A DNA stretch of 64,000 nt from Elioraea sp. (GTDB taxonomy: Bacteria; Pseudomonadota; Alphaproteobacteria; Acetobacterales; Acetobacteraceae). This document shows, piece by piece, positions 53,613 through 61,515 of this stretch. The number at the start of each line of letters is the position of its first letter. Position 1 is the stretch's first letter. The DNA is taken from the NCBI RefSeq assembly GCF_022842375.1, contig NZ_JALHPR010000005.1, positions 1-64,000 of the forward strand, written 5' to 3'. The notes under the pieces were generated by a model, which was not told the DNA's origin, made no database searches, and saw only the letters and a list, made by a program, of their open reading frames with translations. The position numbers were made by a program, and so were the translations under genes.

Positions 53613-54115
53613 GCCCCCGGTTCCGCCCCGTCATGCTGCGGCGGCGGTTCGTGGCCCGCGATGGCGCGGAGGAGATCGCGGATCACGACGAGCCCCATGC
53701 CGGCGGCACCCACGACGGCCGCCGCGTAGGCGTAGCCGAGCGGCAGGCCGGTGATGGGGGCTGCGTTCGACATGTTCATCGCTGTCTGCACCCACGCACC
53801 CCAGAGGAACACGCCGCAGCAGAGGAGCATGACCAGGCAGGCGAGAATGCGCGTCACGCGCCGGCCCGCGGGCGGCAGAGCGCGCATCAGCAGGTCGAAG
53901 CCGAGATGCCCGCCGCGGTGCATCACCGCGACGGCGCCGAGGAACGTCACCCATACGAACAGGACGCGCGAGAGTTCCTCGCTCACGGTGATGCCGCTGT
54001 CGAAGCCGTAGCGCAGCACGACATTGCCGAACACCATGCCGAGCATGACGAGCAAGGCCAGCGCGAGCAGCCACTCCGCCCCGCGCAGCAGGCCCGCGGC
54101 GAGCCTGTCGATCAC
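53609..54115 (-). CDS. dctQ: TRAP transporter small permease DctQ
   Basis: A 168-residue four-helix membrane protein. DctQ marks: LGMVFGNVVLRYGFDSGITVSEELSRVLFVWVTFLGAVAVMHRGGHLGFDLLM. The reading frame is open from 54175, but ATG there would overlap the cyclase gene; GTG at 54115 (VIDRLAAGLL), 10 bases after the cyclase stop, is the more likely start. It bridges binding protein and DctM. Confidence 0.92.
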   Translation of the reverse strand: MIDRLAAGLLRGAEWLLALALLVMLGMVFGNVVLRYGFDSGITVSEELSRVLFVWVTFLGAVAVMHRGGHLGFDLLMRALPPAGRRVTRILACLVMLLCCGVFLWGAWVQTAMNMSNAAPITGLPLGYAYAAAVVGAAGMGLVVIRDLLRAIAGHEPPPQHDGAEPGA

Positions 54116-54125
54116 GGCAGCGCCA

Positions 54126-54800
54126 TCACGGCAGGGACAGGCCTTCGATGGCGTAGACGCGCGCCGGGGCGCCATCGGCGCCCGGGATCTTCAGCGGTGC
54201 GGCGGACAGCAGCACGCGGCGTTCGGTGAGCGCGCTCGTGTTGACCACGTACTCGATCAGCGTCACGCCGCCGCGCAGCAGCGTGTCATGCGTCACGTGC
54301 TGGTCGAACGGCACGGTGATGCCGTCGAGCAGGAGGCGGATCGGGTAGTCCTGCGGGAAGTCGAACGCGACGGCGCACGGCTTACGCGACACGAGCCACT
54401 CGGCGGCAGCACGCGAGAGGAAGGGCGCGCGACGCCAGAAGCCGGGCGTGGTCCAGTCCTCGTGGCGGTCCCAGCCGCTGGCGAGCAGCAGCATCTCGCC
54501 CTCCGCCCCGCCCGGGTCGGCGGCGGCAAGCCGCTCCGGCCCGATCTCCTCCTCCGCCACCACGTCGCGGAGGTCGAGCACGCGGCAGGGGCCGACGACG
54601 CGCTCGAGCGGCGTGGCCTCGATCGTCGGCGCATTGGCGAGGATGTGCGCCTGTGCATCCACGTGGCTGAAGCCGTGGCAGGCGGCATCGAGGCGCGAGA
54701 CCCGGAACTGGTCACCGGCCGCGATGTCGCCCGTCACGCTGAGCGTGGTGCGCCAGCGGAAATGCGCAGCGATCGGCATCGTCAGGTCGACGATCCGCAT
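54126..54800 (-). CDS. Cyclase family protein (metal-dependent, kynurenine-formamidase-like)
   Basis: A 224-residue protein of the cyclase/kynurenine formamidase family. The metal motif is CHGFSHVDAQAH with H42, H46, D48 and H52; family members usually read HxGTHxDxPxH, so Thr is Ser and Pro is Gln here. VVGPCRVLDLRDVVAEEEIGPE and LLASGWDRHEDW are typical. The enzymes hydrolyse N-formyl amides, isatin or lactone-like compounds. It lies between dctP and dctQ, an unusual place inside a TRAP operon, so it probably acts on the transported compound or its first product. Confidence 0.88.
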   Translation of the reverse strand: MRIVDLTMPIAAHFRWRTTLSVTGDIAAGDQFRVSRLDAACHGFSHVDAQAHILANAPTIEATPLERVVGPCRVLDLRDVVAEEEIGPERLAAADPGGAEGEMLLLASGWDRHEDWTTPGFWRRAPFLSRAAAEWLVSRKPCAVAFDFPQDYPIRLLLDGITVPFDQHVTHDTLLRGGVTLIEYVVNTSALTERRVLLSAAPLKIPGADGAPARVYAIEGLSLP

Positions 54801-54802
54801 GG

Positions 54803-55813
54803 TCAGGCCGACGTCGCCGCGGCAGCGATCGCGTCGGGCAGCTCGGCCCCGAAGCGGGCGACATAGTCGGCTCGCGTCTCGGCGGCGACGATGCGTGCCA
54901 TCGCCTCGCGGTCGGGTGCCTCGACGATCTCCATCCCGCGCTGCCTGAGCTGCGTGACCGAGCTGCCCTCGGCATCCTCGTTCATCTGCCGCTGCCTCGG
55001 CGTGATCGCGGTGGCGGCTGCCAGCACGATTTCCTGCTGGTTGCCGGGAAGCGCCGCGAGGCGCTGCTTCGACATCGCGAGAATGCCGGCCGTGTAGGCG
55101 TGGCGGGTGAGCGAGAGATGCTTCTGCACCTCGAAGAAGCGGGCGTTGAGGATCAGCGTCGTCGGGTTCTCCTGCCCGTCCACCGCGCGGGTCTCGAGCG
55201 CGGTGAAGAGCTCGGTGAACGGCATCGGCGCCGGGTTCGCGCCGAGCAGCTGGAACGCCTTGATGTGGGCCGGGTTCGGCGTCGTGCGGATCTTGAGGCC
55301 GCGGATGTCGGCGGGCCCCCGCACGGGGCGGCGGGAATTGGTGAGGTTGCGGAAGCCGATGTCCCAGAACCCGAGCACGATCAGGTTCGACGGCTCGAGC
55401 TCCTTCTTCAGCCCCTGGCCGATCGGGCCGTCGAGCACGCGCGTCACATGCGCGCGGTCACGGAACAGGAAGGGCAGGTCGAGTGCGTTCAGCTTCGGCG
55501 CGAGCCCGGTGAAGAACGGGTTGCCGGTGAGCGTGATGTCGAGCGTGCCGCCGCGCGTGGCACTGATCGTCGTCGGGTCGCTGCCGGCGGCACCGGAGCC
55601 GATCACCTGCACGGTCAGCGCGCCGCCGCTCTTCGCCCGCACATCCTCGGCGAAGGCCAGGGCAGCGACATGCCAGCTGTCGCTTTCCGGGTGCGGATGG
55701 GCGAAGCGGAGCCGCGTGGCCTGCGCGCGCGCGGTGCCGCCGATCCAGGGTGTGGCCAGGAGGGGGGCGGTAAGCAGGGTGGCGGCGAGCGTGCGCCGGG
55801 GCAGCGTGGTCAT
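54803..55813 (-). CDS. dctP: TRAP transporter substrate-binding protein DctP
   Basis: A 336-residue periplasmic binding protein with an N-terminal signal (RRTLAATLLTAPLLATPWIGGTARA). The mature protein starts TRLRFAHPHPESDSWHVAALAFAEDVRAKSGG and contains the TRAP-family RTTPNPAHIKAFQLLGANPAPMPFTELFTALETRAVDGQENP region with the Arg that binds the ligand carboxylate. GGAGGAA precedes the start at 55813. It begins 33 bases from the palindromic operator and leads the operon dctP-cyclase-dctQ-dctM. Confidence 0.96.
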   Translation of the reverse strand: MTTLPRRTLAATLLTAPLLATPWIGGTARAQATRLRFAHPHPESDSWHVAALAFAEDVRAKSGGALTVQVIGSGAAGSDPTTISATRGGTLDITLTGNPFFTGLAPKLNALDLPFLFRDRAHVTRVLDGPIGQGLKKELEPSNLIVLGFWDIGFRNLTNSRRPVRGPADIRGLKIRTTPNPAHIKAFQLLGANPAPMPFTELFTALETRAVDGQENPTTLILNARFFEVQKHLSLTRHAYTAGILAMSKQRLAALPGNQQEIVLAAATAITPRQRQMNEDAEGSSVTQLRQRGMEIVEAPDREAMARIVAAETRADYVARFGAELPDAIAAAATSA

Positions 55814-55845
55814 GGCGTTCCTCCGGATTGTGCCTTTCATCGGCC

Positions 55846-55866
55846 TTCTGTGCACTGTATGCAGAA
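55846..55866. promoter_or_regulatory. Second copy of the palindromic operator, between dctP and the SAF-domain gene
   Basis: TTCTG (55846-55850) to GCAGAA (55861-55866) is an inverted repeat whose centre carries CTGTGCACTGTAT (55849-55861), identical to the operator beside gntR; 15 of 17 bases of CTGTGCACTGTATNCAG agree on both sides. It lies 32 bases from the dctP start and 37 from the SAF-domain gene start, placed to control both. Confidence 0.72.
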
Positions 55867-55903
55867 CGACGGCGGAAACGCAATGACCGGAGGAAACGCG
55901 CCA

Positions 55904-57286
55904 ATGCAGTTCGAGACCCTGTTCCGTGCCGCGGCTGACCGCCCCGTCCGCGCTGCCCTCCTTGGCGCCGGCGAGTTCGGCCTCTCCCTGATCGCCCAGG
56001 CGCTGCGCATGCGGGGGCTTCGCATCACCGCCGCGCTCGACCGTGATCCGGCCCGCGTCGCCGCGACGCTCGCCGCCGCCGGCATCGCGCATCGCCGCTG
56101 CGCCAGCGCGGCGGAGGCGCGCGCAGCGGAAGCGGCGGGAGAGCTCGCCCTCTGCGAGCGCCTCGACGACCTCCTGACGCTCCCGCTCGACATCGTCGTC
56201 GAGGCCACGGGGGACGCCGAGGCTGCCACCGTGCACTCGCTCGCCGCCCTCGCTGCCGGCATCGGTGTCGCGATGGTGTCGAAGGAGGCCGAGTGCGTTG
56301 TCGGCCCCGCGCTCGCCGCCAAGGCGCGCAAGGCCGGCCTGCCCTGGACTCTGGTGGACGGTGACCAGCCCTCGCTGCTGATCGGCCTCGTCTCCTGGGC
56401 GCGCACGCTTGGCCTGCCGATCGTCGCCGCCGGCAAGAGCAGCGAGTATGATTTCGTGTTCGATCCGGCCACCGGCAGGGCGAGCTGGCTCGAGCACAGC
56501 GTCGCCGCGCCGGAGATGGCCGGCCTCTGGCACCTGCCGGAGGGCGGCATCCCAGCCTGCCTCGCCGGACGGGCCACGGCGCTCGCCGCCCTACCGCAGC
56601 GCACCGTGCCCGATGCGTGCGAGATGGCGCTTGTCGCGAATGCCACCGGGCTGATGCCCGATACTGAAACGTTCCACGCCCCGCTCGCGCGGACGATCGA
56701 GCTGCCCGACATCTACGCCACGCGCGCCGCTGGCGGCGTGCTCGGGGCGGAGGGAGCGCTCGACGTGTTCAACTGCCTCCGCCGCCCCGACGAGGCGAGC
56801 TTCGCCGGCGGCGTCTTCGTCGTCGTGTCGCTGGCCGACCGCAAGACCGGCGATCTCTTCGCCGGCAAGGGCATCCCGGTCTCGCGCGACCGCTCGCGGG
56901 CGCTGATCTACAACCCCTCCCACCTGCTGGGCGTCGAGGCGCCGATCTCGGTGATGGCGGCGGCGAGGCTCGCGCATCCGATGGTCGATGAGCAGTATCA
57001 TCAGCGCATCGACCTCGTCGCCCGCGCCGAGACGGCCCTTCCCGCTGGCCGCGTGCTGGCGATCGAAGGGACGCGGCATGTCGTGCCGGGGCTTGGCGCC
57101 GGGCTGATGCCGGCACGGCCGGTCGGGTCCGGTGCACCCGTTCCCTACTACATGGCCGTCGGCCGGAGGCTTGCCCGCCCGGTTGCCGCTGGTGCGCTGG
57201 TTACGTGCGAGGATATCGAGCCGCCAGCCGCGAGCGCGCTCTGGACGCTCAGGCAGGAGGCTGACGCCGCCATTACCGCCCGGTGA
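55904..57286 (+). CDS. Homoserine-dehydrogenase-like oxidoreductase with C-terminal SAF domain
   Basis: A 460-residue protein. The N-terminal Rossmann domain (ALLGAGEFGLSLIAQALRMRGLRITAALDRDP) and the following catalytic-like domain (SKEAECVVGPALAAKARKAGLPWTLVDGDQPSLL) resemble homoserine dehydrogenase/NAD_binding_3 proteins; the last ~70 residues (AGRVLAIEGTRHVV to GALVTCEDIEPP) are an SAF domain, as in FlgA and sialic acid synthase, so such genes are often misnamed flagellar. ATG 55904 has GGAGG 9 bases upstream; ATG 55883 is less likely. Divergent from dctP with a shared operator, it probably oxidises or reduces the compound taken up by the TRAP system. Confidence 0.85.
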   Translation: MQFETLFRAAADRPVRAALLGAGEFGLSLIAQALRMRGLRITAALDRDPARVAATLAAAGIAHRRCASAAEARAAEAAGELALCERLDDLLTLPLDIVVEATGDAEAATVHSLAALAAGIGVAMVSKEAECVVGPALAAKARKAGLPWTLVDGDQPSLLIGLVSWARTLGLPIVAAGKSSEYDFVFDPATGRASWLEHSVAAPEMAGLWHLPEGGIPACLAGRATALAALPQRTVPDACEMALVANATGLMPDTETFHAPLARTIELPDIYATRAAGGVLGAEGALDVFNCLRRPDEASFAGGVFVVVSLADRKTGDLFAGKGIPVSRDRSRALIYNPSHLLGVEAPISVMAAARLAHPMVDEQYHQRIDLVARAETALPAGRVLAIEGTRHVVPGLGAGLMPARPVGSGAPVPYYMAVGRRLARPVAAGALVTCEDIEPPAASALWTLRQEADAAITAR

Positions 57287-57388
57287 GCCCTCGTTAGAGC
57301 AGCGACGTGTGCGCGGCGGCTGCGGTGTGGCATGTTCCGCGCCGTGGGCAGCGGTGGATTGCAGGGTTTGCGGACGTGGCCGCCGGGC

Positions 57389-58681
57389 ATGGCACGGCTC
57401 AGCGCCGCCGCAGTGCTGGTGCTGACGTGTACCCTCGTGCAGGTGGCACTCGCGCCGCACCTGGCCGATGAGCGCGCCGCAAGGCTCATCCCTGTTCTCG
57501 GCTTTGCCGCCCTCGCTGCCCTCGCGGGTGTCGTCTGGCTCGCTTCTGTGCCGCTGCTCGCGGCGGCGCCCTGGGCGGCGCTCGCTGCCTTCGGCCTCGT
57601 GCTCCGCCTGCCCTGGGCTGTCGTCCCGCCCGTGCTCGACACCGACCACCTGCGCTACCTGTGGGATGGCGCATTGCTCGCCAATGGCCTCTCACCGTGG
57701 GCGGCGCCGCCTTCCGCCGGCATACCGGCGATCCTCGGAGAGGCTGGTGTCGAGGTGGCCGCCCGTCTGCCGTTCAGCGGCCTGCGCAGCATCTATCCGG
57801 CCTCGGCCCAGGCGGTCTTCGCGCTCGCGCATCTGATCGCGCCATGGTCGCTCGACGGCCTCAGGCTGGTGATGCTGGTGGCCGAACTCTGCACCGTTGT
57901 GGTCGCGCGGGGTCTGCTGCGCCGCAGCGGGCTGCCTGTTGCGCGGTGCTGGGTGCTGTGGTGCTGCCCCCTGGTGCCGGTGATGTTGACCAACGCGGTG
58001 CATGTCGAGGCGGTGATGGTGCCGCTGCTGCTCGGTGCCCTCTGGGCCACGCTCGCGGGCAGGGGGGCGGCGGCGGGAGCGCTGCTTGGGCTTGCCGCGG
58101 GGGTGAAGGTCTGGCCGCTGCTGCTCGCGCCACTGCTTGGCCGCGCTCTGCCGCGGCAGTGCCTGCCAGCCGCTGCCGTCGCGCTGGCGCTCACCGCTGG
58201 CCTCAGCCTCGCGCCTGTCATCGTCACGCTTGGCGGTGGGAATGCCGGGCTCGCCTCCTATGCGACGGGTTGGCTCGTCAACAATGCGCCCTTCGCCTGG
58301 GCTGAGGTGCTGCTCGGCACTGTGCTTGCGGCGCCGGGGCAGGTGCTGCGCCCGATGGTCGCACTCGTCGCGGGGCTGGTGGGCATTGGTGTGGCCGTGC
58401 CGAGGCCGTCGGGGGGCAAGGCGCTGATCGAGCGTGCGATGTGCGTCGCGGCTGTAACCTTCTACCTCTCTCCAGCGCAATACCCATGGTACGCCATGTG
58501 GTTCATGCCCTTCGCCGCGCTTCTCCCCTTCCGACCGCTGCTGATCCCGGCGGCGTCGTTACCGGCGTATTGGCTGTTCTTCCCGCTGCATGCGACCGGA
58601 AATGGGGCTTTGTTCAACCATGGTGTCGCGGCGCTGCATGCGCTGCCGGTGGCCGTCGCGCTGCTGCTGCGATGGCGATGA
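57389..58681 (+). CDS. Polytopic GT-C/GT87-like glycosyltransferase
   Basis: About 430 residues with roughly 10 membrane helices. The segment DTDHLRYLWDGALLANGLSPWAAPP after the second helix resembles the first-loop acidic motif of membrane (GT-C) glycosyltransferases that use polyprenyl-phosphate sugars. It is coupled to a GT2 gene by a 4-base ATGA overlap; the pair could build and use a lipid-linked sugar, since the downstream GT2 is dolichol-phosphate-mannose-synthase-like. The start is uncertain: ATG 57389 fits a signal anchor, ATG 57332 is possible. The acceptor is unknown. Confidence 0.75.
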   Translation: MARLSAAAVLVLTCTLVQVALAPHLADERAARLIPVLGFAALAALAGVVWLASVPLLAAAPWAALAAFGLVLRLPWAVVPPVLDTDHLRYLWDGALLANGLSPWAAPPSAGIPAILGEAGVEVAARLPFSGLRSIYPASAQAVFALAHLIAPWSLDGLRLVMLVAELCTVVVARGLLRRSGLPVARCWVLWCCPLVPVMLTNAVHVEAVMVPLLLGALWATLAGRGAAAGALLGLAAGVKVWPLLLAPLLGRALPRQCLPAAAVALALTAGLSLAPVIVTLGGGNAGLASYATGWLVNNAPFAWAEVLLGTVLAAPGQVLRPMVALVAGLVGIGVAVPRPSGGKALIERAMCVAAVTFYLSPAQYPWYAMWFMPFAALLPFRPLLIPAASLPAYWLFFPLHATGNGALFNHGVAALHALPVAVALLLRWR

Positions 58682-59394
58682 CGGAACCACCCTGGGGCCT
58701 GCGCGTCGGCCTCGTCATTCCCGCCCGCGACGAGGCCGATGCCTTGCCGCGTGTTCTGCCAGCCCTGCCGCCCTGGCTCGCGCAGGTGATCGTCGTCGAC
58801 AACGGCAGCCGTGACGGCACGGCCGCGGTTGCCCGCAGCCTCGGCGCCGAGGTCGTCTCCGAGCCGCGGCGCGGCTATGGCAGGGCGTGCCTGGCCGGCA
58901 TAGCAGCGCTGGCCCCCGGCATCACGACGGTGGTGTTCATGGACGCCGATGCCTCCGACAAACCTGAGGAGATGGCCTTCCTGCTCGCCCCGCTTGCCCG
59001 CGGTGACGCGGACCTCGTCATCGGGTCGCGCACGCGCGGTCAATCCGAGCAGGGGGCTCTGACGCCGCAGCAGCGTTTCGGCAATGCGCTGGCCTGCATG
59101 CTGATCCGCGCGGTGTGGGGCGTAGGGTTCACCGACCTCGGTCCGTTTCGCGCGATCGACCGTTCCGCCCTGGCGCGACTCTCGATGCAGGACGAGACCT
59201 GGGGCTGGACGGTGGAAATGCAGGTGCGCGCCGCGCGACTCGGTCTCGCGGTGGCGGAAATCCCAGTCGGCTACCGGAAGCGGATCGGACAGTCGAAGAT
59301 CTCAGGTACCGTCAGCGGCAGCGTCAGGGCGGGGGCGAAGATCCTCTACGTCATCGGCCGCGAGGCGATCGGCCGCCGCGTGAAGGCTGCGTAA
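58678..59394 (+). CDS. Family 2 glycosyltransferase (DPM1/GtrB-like)
   Basis: A 238-residue cytoplasmic GT-A transferase. VGLVIPARDEADALPRVLP, QVIVVDNGSRDGT, GYGRACLAGIA and the metal-binding MDADASDKPEE (DAD) are typical, as is QDETWGWTVEMQVRAARLGLAVAEIPVGYRKRIGQSKISG, which occurs in polyprenyl-phosphate sugar synthases. It lacks C-terminal membrane helices, so it may rely on the polytopic partner just upstream. ATG 58678 overlaps that gene's stop; ATG 58672 is also in frame. Confidence 0.9.
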   Translation: MTEPPWGLRVGLVIPARDEADALPRVLPALPPWLAQVIVVDNGSRDGTAAVARSLGAEVVSEPRRGYGRACLAGIAALAPGITTVVFMDADASDKPEEMAFLLAPLARGDADLVIGSRTRGQSEQGALTPQQRFGNALACMLIRAVWGVGFTDLGPFRAIDRSALARLSMQDETWGWTVEMQVRAARLGLAVAEIPVGYRKRIGQSKISGTVSGSVRAGAKILYVIGREAIGRRVKAA

Positions 59395-59458
59395 CCTTCT
59401 GCCCAGGTCGGCCGAACACCCCCAATAGTGACTACGCAACGCCGTATCGAGAGGCTCA

Positions 59459-60052
59459 ATGATGCCGCCTGCCCCCTCGCGCCGCTTGGCCCTGTTCGGG
59501 GCTGGCCTGTTGCTCGCTCCCATCCCTCGCCCTGCCGGCGCCTGGGCGTGGCTGCTCAGCGCACGCCTGCCCGACCCGCGCGACCCTGCCACCACGCTCA
59601 ACAGCGTTGAGGATGCCGTCTCTCGCCTCGTGCCGGTGCCGGAAATCACCGTACCAGCGCTCGCCGCACGGATGACCTGGGATGGGCCGCGGCCACTCGT
59701 GCTGTTCGACGTCAGGACGGCCGAGGAGTTCGCGACCGGCCATCTTCCAGGCGCCATCAGGATCGAGCCCGAATTGTCCTCTGCCGCGTTCGCCGCTGCG
59801 CATGGGCAGCGGGTGGCTGGGGCGGACGTGGTGCTCTACTGCGCCGTCGGCTGGCGGTCCGGCGTTCTGATCGATCGCCTGCGTGGGCGGATCGCGTCGC
59901 ATGCGTCGGCCTCGATGGCTAATCTGCGCGGCGGTGTGTTCCGCTGGCATGCGGAGGGGCTGAAGCTGACTGCTTCCTCCGCCCCGGGCTTTGTTCACCC
60001 CTTCGACGAGGCGTGGGGTGTGTTGTTGAATCGGATCGTTCCGCGGGGCTGA
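59459..60052 (+). CDS. Rhodanese-like domain protein, probably exported
   Basis: A 197-residue protein. Residues 1-30 (PSRRLALFGAGLLLAPIPRPAGAWA) look like a Sec or Tat signal. A single rhodanese domain follows: PLVLFDVRTAEEFATGHLPGAIRI and the active-site loop CAVGWRS with C128. It could transfer sulfur or reduce thiols in the envelope; single-domain rhodaneses often lack known partners. It stands 64 bases after the GT2 gene, possibly in the same transcript. Confidence 0.85.
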   Translation: MMPPAPSRRLALFGAGLLLAPIPRPAGAWAWLLSARLPDPRDPATTLNSVEDAVSRLVPVPEITVPALAARMTWDGPRPLVLFDVRTAEEFATGHLPGAIRIEPELSSAAFAAAHGQRVAGADVVLYCAVGWRSGVLIDRLRGRIASHASASMANLRGGVFRWHAEGLKLTASSAPGFVHPFDEAWGVLLNRIVPRG

Positions 60053-60172
60053 CGCCGCCTTTGTCGCTCCTGCGGCGGCATGCCTCGTGGGGGAGATTCG
60101 GACCCCGATGGCACGCCTGCGCGCCGGTTAACGAGAAAGCCTCGTGGGGTCGAAGCCCACGACCGGAGCCGC
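60053..60172. other. Non-coding stretch with two tRNA T-arm-like remnants
   Basis: Just beyond the 3' end of tRNA-Ser are two segments sharing GCCTCGTGGGG (60082-60092 and 60139-60149). On the minus strand each continues into a T-arm-like hairpin: GTGGGCTTCGACCCCAC near 60142-60158 and GGGGTCCGAATCTCCCC near 60090-60106, close to the real GTGGGTTCGAATCCCAC of the tRNA. They look like leftover 3' tRNA ends, as produced by tandem duplication or by integrase attachment. No integrase is nearby. Confidence 0.45.
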
Positions 60173-60262
60173 TGGCGGAGGGAGTGGGATTCGAACCCAC
60201 GACACTGTTTCCAGTGTACCCGCTTTCCAGGCGAGCGCCTTAGACCACTCGGCCACCCCTCC
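60173..60262 (-). tRNA. tRNA-Ser (GGA)
   Basis: 90 bases including encoded CCA (60173-60175). On the minus strand it begins GGAGGGGTGGCC, has the anticodon loop CTGGAAA (GGA at 60228-60226), a long class II variable arm ACACTGGAAACAGTGT, and T loop TTCGAAT, ending CTCCCTCCGCCA. The long variable arm and GGA anticodon identify serine. Confidence 0.96.
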
Positions 60263-60272
60263 GGCGCGGCCG

Positions 60273-60302
60273 CACATAAGCAACTCCTCCCCGCGCCGGC
60301 AA
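60273..60302 (-). promoter_or_regulatory. Putative promoter of tRNA-Ser
   Basis: On the minus strand TTGCCG (60302-60297), 18 bases, TATGTG (60278-60273), ending 10 bases before the tRNA 5' end. The match to consensus is moderate but the position is right. Confidence 0.45.
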
Positions 60303-60321
60303 CCCCGGGCTGTGCGGACGG

Positions 60322-61515
60322 CTAAACGCCGCCGACAAGAACGCCATCGCGCGCCACCACGCGGCCGGCAGAGACCACGAGGGCGCGCCGCGGGCGGCCA
60401 GCGATGGCCTCCGCCACGGTCTGGGCGGCGACCAGGACAAGATCGGCCCGCGACCCGGCCGTGAGGCCGTGGTCCTCGAACCTACAGCCGCGTGCGCCCT
60501 GGCTGGCCACCGCCTCGAGCGCCCAGCCAAGCTCCTCGTCACGGCGCAGATTGCTGCGCAGGCCCACGATCATCGCGCGTTCGAGCATGTCCGGCGTGCC
60601 ATAGGGGCCCCAGGTGTCGCGGATGCCGTCATTGCCGGCAAACAGCGTCACGCCGGCCGCCCGGCACATCGGCACCGTTGGCACGGGGCGCGAGGGGGCG
60701 GCGGTGGTCGCGATGGCCACCTCCCATGCCGCCATTCGGGCCAACAATGCATCGCGGGCCGCAGGCTCGATCATGGCGAGGCAGAAGCCGTGGCTGACCA
60801 CGACGGTACCCCGCATGCCGAGCGCGGCCGTCCGCTCGAGGATGAGGTCGAGGGAGAAGGCGCCCATCTCGCCAGGCTCGTGGAGATGGATGTCCACCGG
60901 CTTGCCATGCTTCTGCGCAAGCCCGAACACGATGTCGAGGTGCCGCACGGGGTCACGGTCGATGCCGCAGGGATCGAGCCCGCCGACCACGTCCGCCCCT
61001 GCTGCCATCGCCTGGTCGAGCACCGCGTCGGTGCCGGGGCGGCGGAGGATGCCCGATTGGGGGAAGGCAACCACCTGCATGCGCTGCACCGGCGCCATCG
61101 TCGCCTTCGTTGCGAGCAGGCCGTGGAGATGTTTCAGCCCCGCATCGGTATCGACATCGACGAAGCTGCGGATCGCGGTGGTGCCGGCGGCAAGGAAGCG
61201 GCGCGCCATGGCGAGCGAGGCAGCGCCCGCGTCATGGTTCGTTGCCGCCCGGACGTGGCGTTCGTTGTCGATCTTGTCGGTCAGCGCGGGGCCGACATCG
61301 TTGTGGTACCAGGGCAGGCCCCACATCGTCTTGTCGAGATGCGAATGCCCCTCGACCAGGCCGGGCAGAAGCAGCGCGCCGCCGCCATCCTCCACCGTGC
61401 AGCCCTCGGGCGGGGTGATCGCTGGCCCGATCGCGGCGATCAATCCATCGACTGCCAGCACATCGGCCACCACGCCGCCGAGGGGGCGGACGTCGCGCAG
61501 AAGGAAGGCACTCAT
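60322..61515 (-). CDS. Cytosine-deaminase-like amidohydrolase
   Basis: A 397-residue metal-dependent amidohydrolase of the CodA/cytosine deaminase group: LLPGLVEGHSHLDKTMWG, DIHLHEPGEMGAFSLDLILE, VVSHGFCLA and FAGNDGIRDTWGPYGTPDMLERA, which supply the HxH, central His and final Asp metal ligands. Relatives deaminate cytosine, isocytosine, creatinine or s-triazines. Its start overlaps the stop of the PLP-enzyme gene by 4 bases. With the divergent ring-opening amidohydrolase it suggests breakdown of a nitrogen heterocycle. Confidence 0.9.
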   Translation of the reverse strand: MSAFLLRDVRPLGGVVADVLAVDGLIAAIGPAITPPEGCTVEDGGGALLLPGLVEGHSHLDKTMWGLPWYHNDVGPALTDKIDNERHVRAATNHDAGAASLAMARRFLAAGTTAIRSFVDVDTDAGLKHLHGLLATKATMAPVQRMQVVAFPQSGILRRPGTDAVLDQAMAAGADVVGGLDPCGIDRDPVRHLDIVFGLAQKHGKPVDIHLHEPGEMGAFSLDLILERTAALGMRGTVVVSHGFCLAMIEPAARDALLARMAAWEVAIATTAAPSRPVPTVPMCRAAGVTLFAGNDGIRDTWGPYGTPDMLERAMIVGLRSNLRRDEELGWALEAVASQGARGCRFEDHGLTAGSRADLVLVAAQTVAEAIAGRPRRALVVSAGRVVARDGVLVGGV

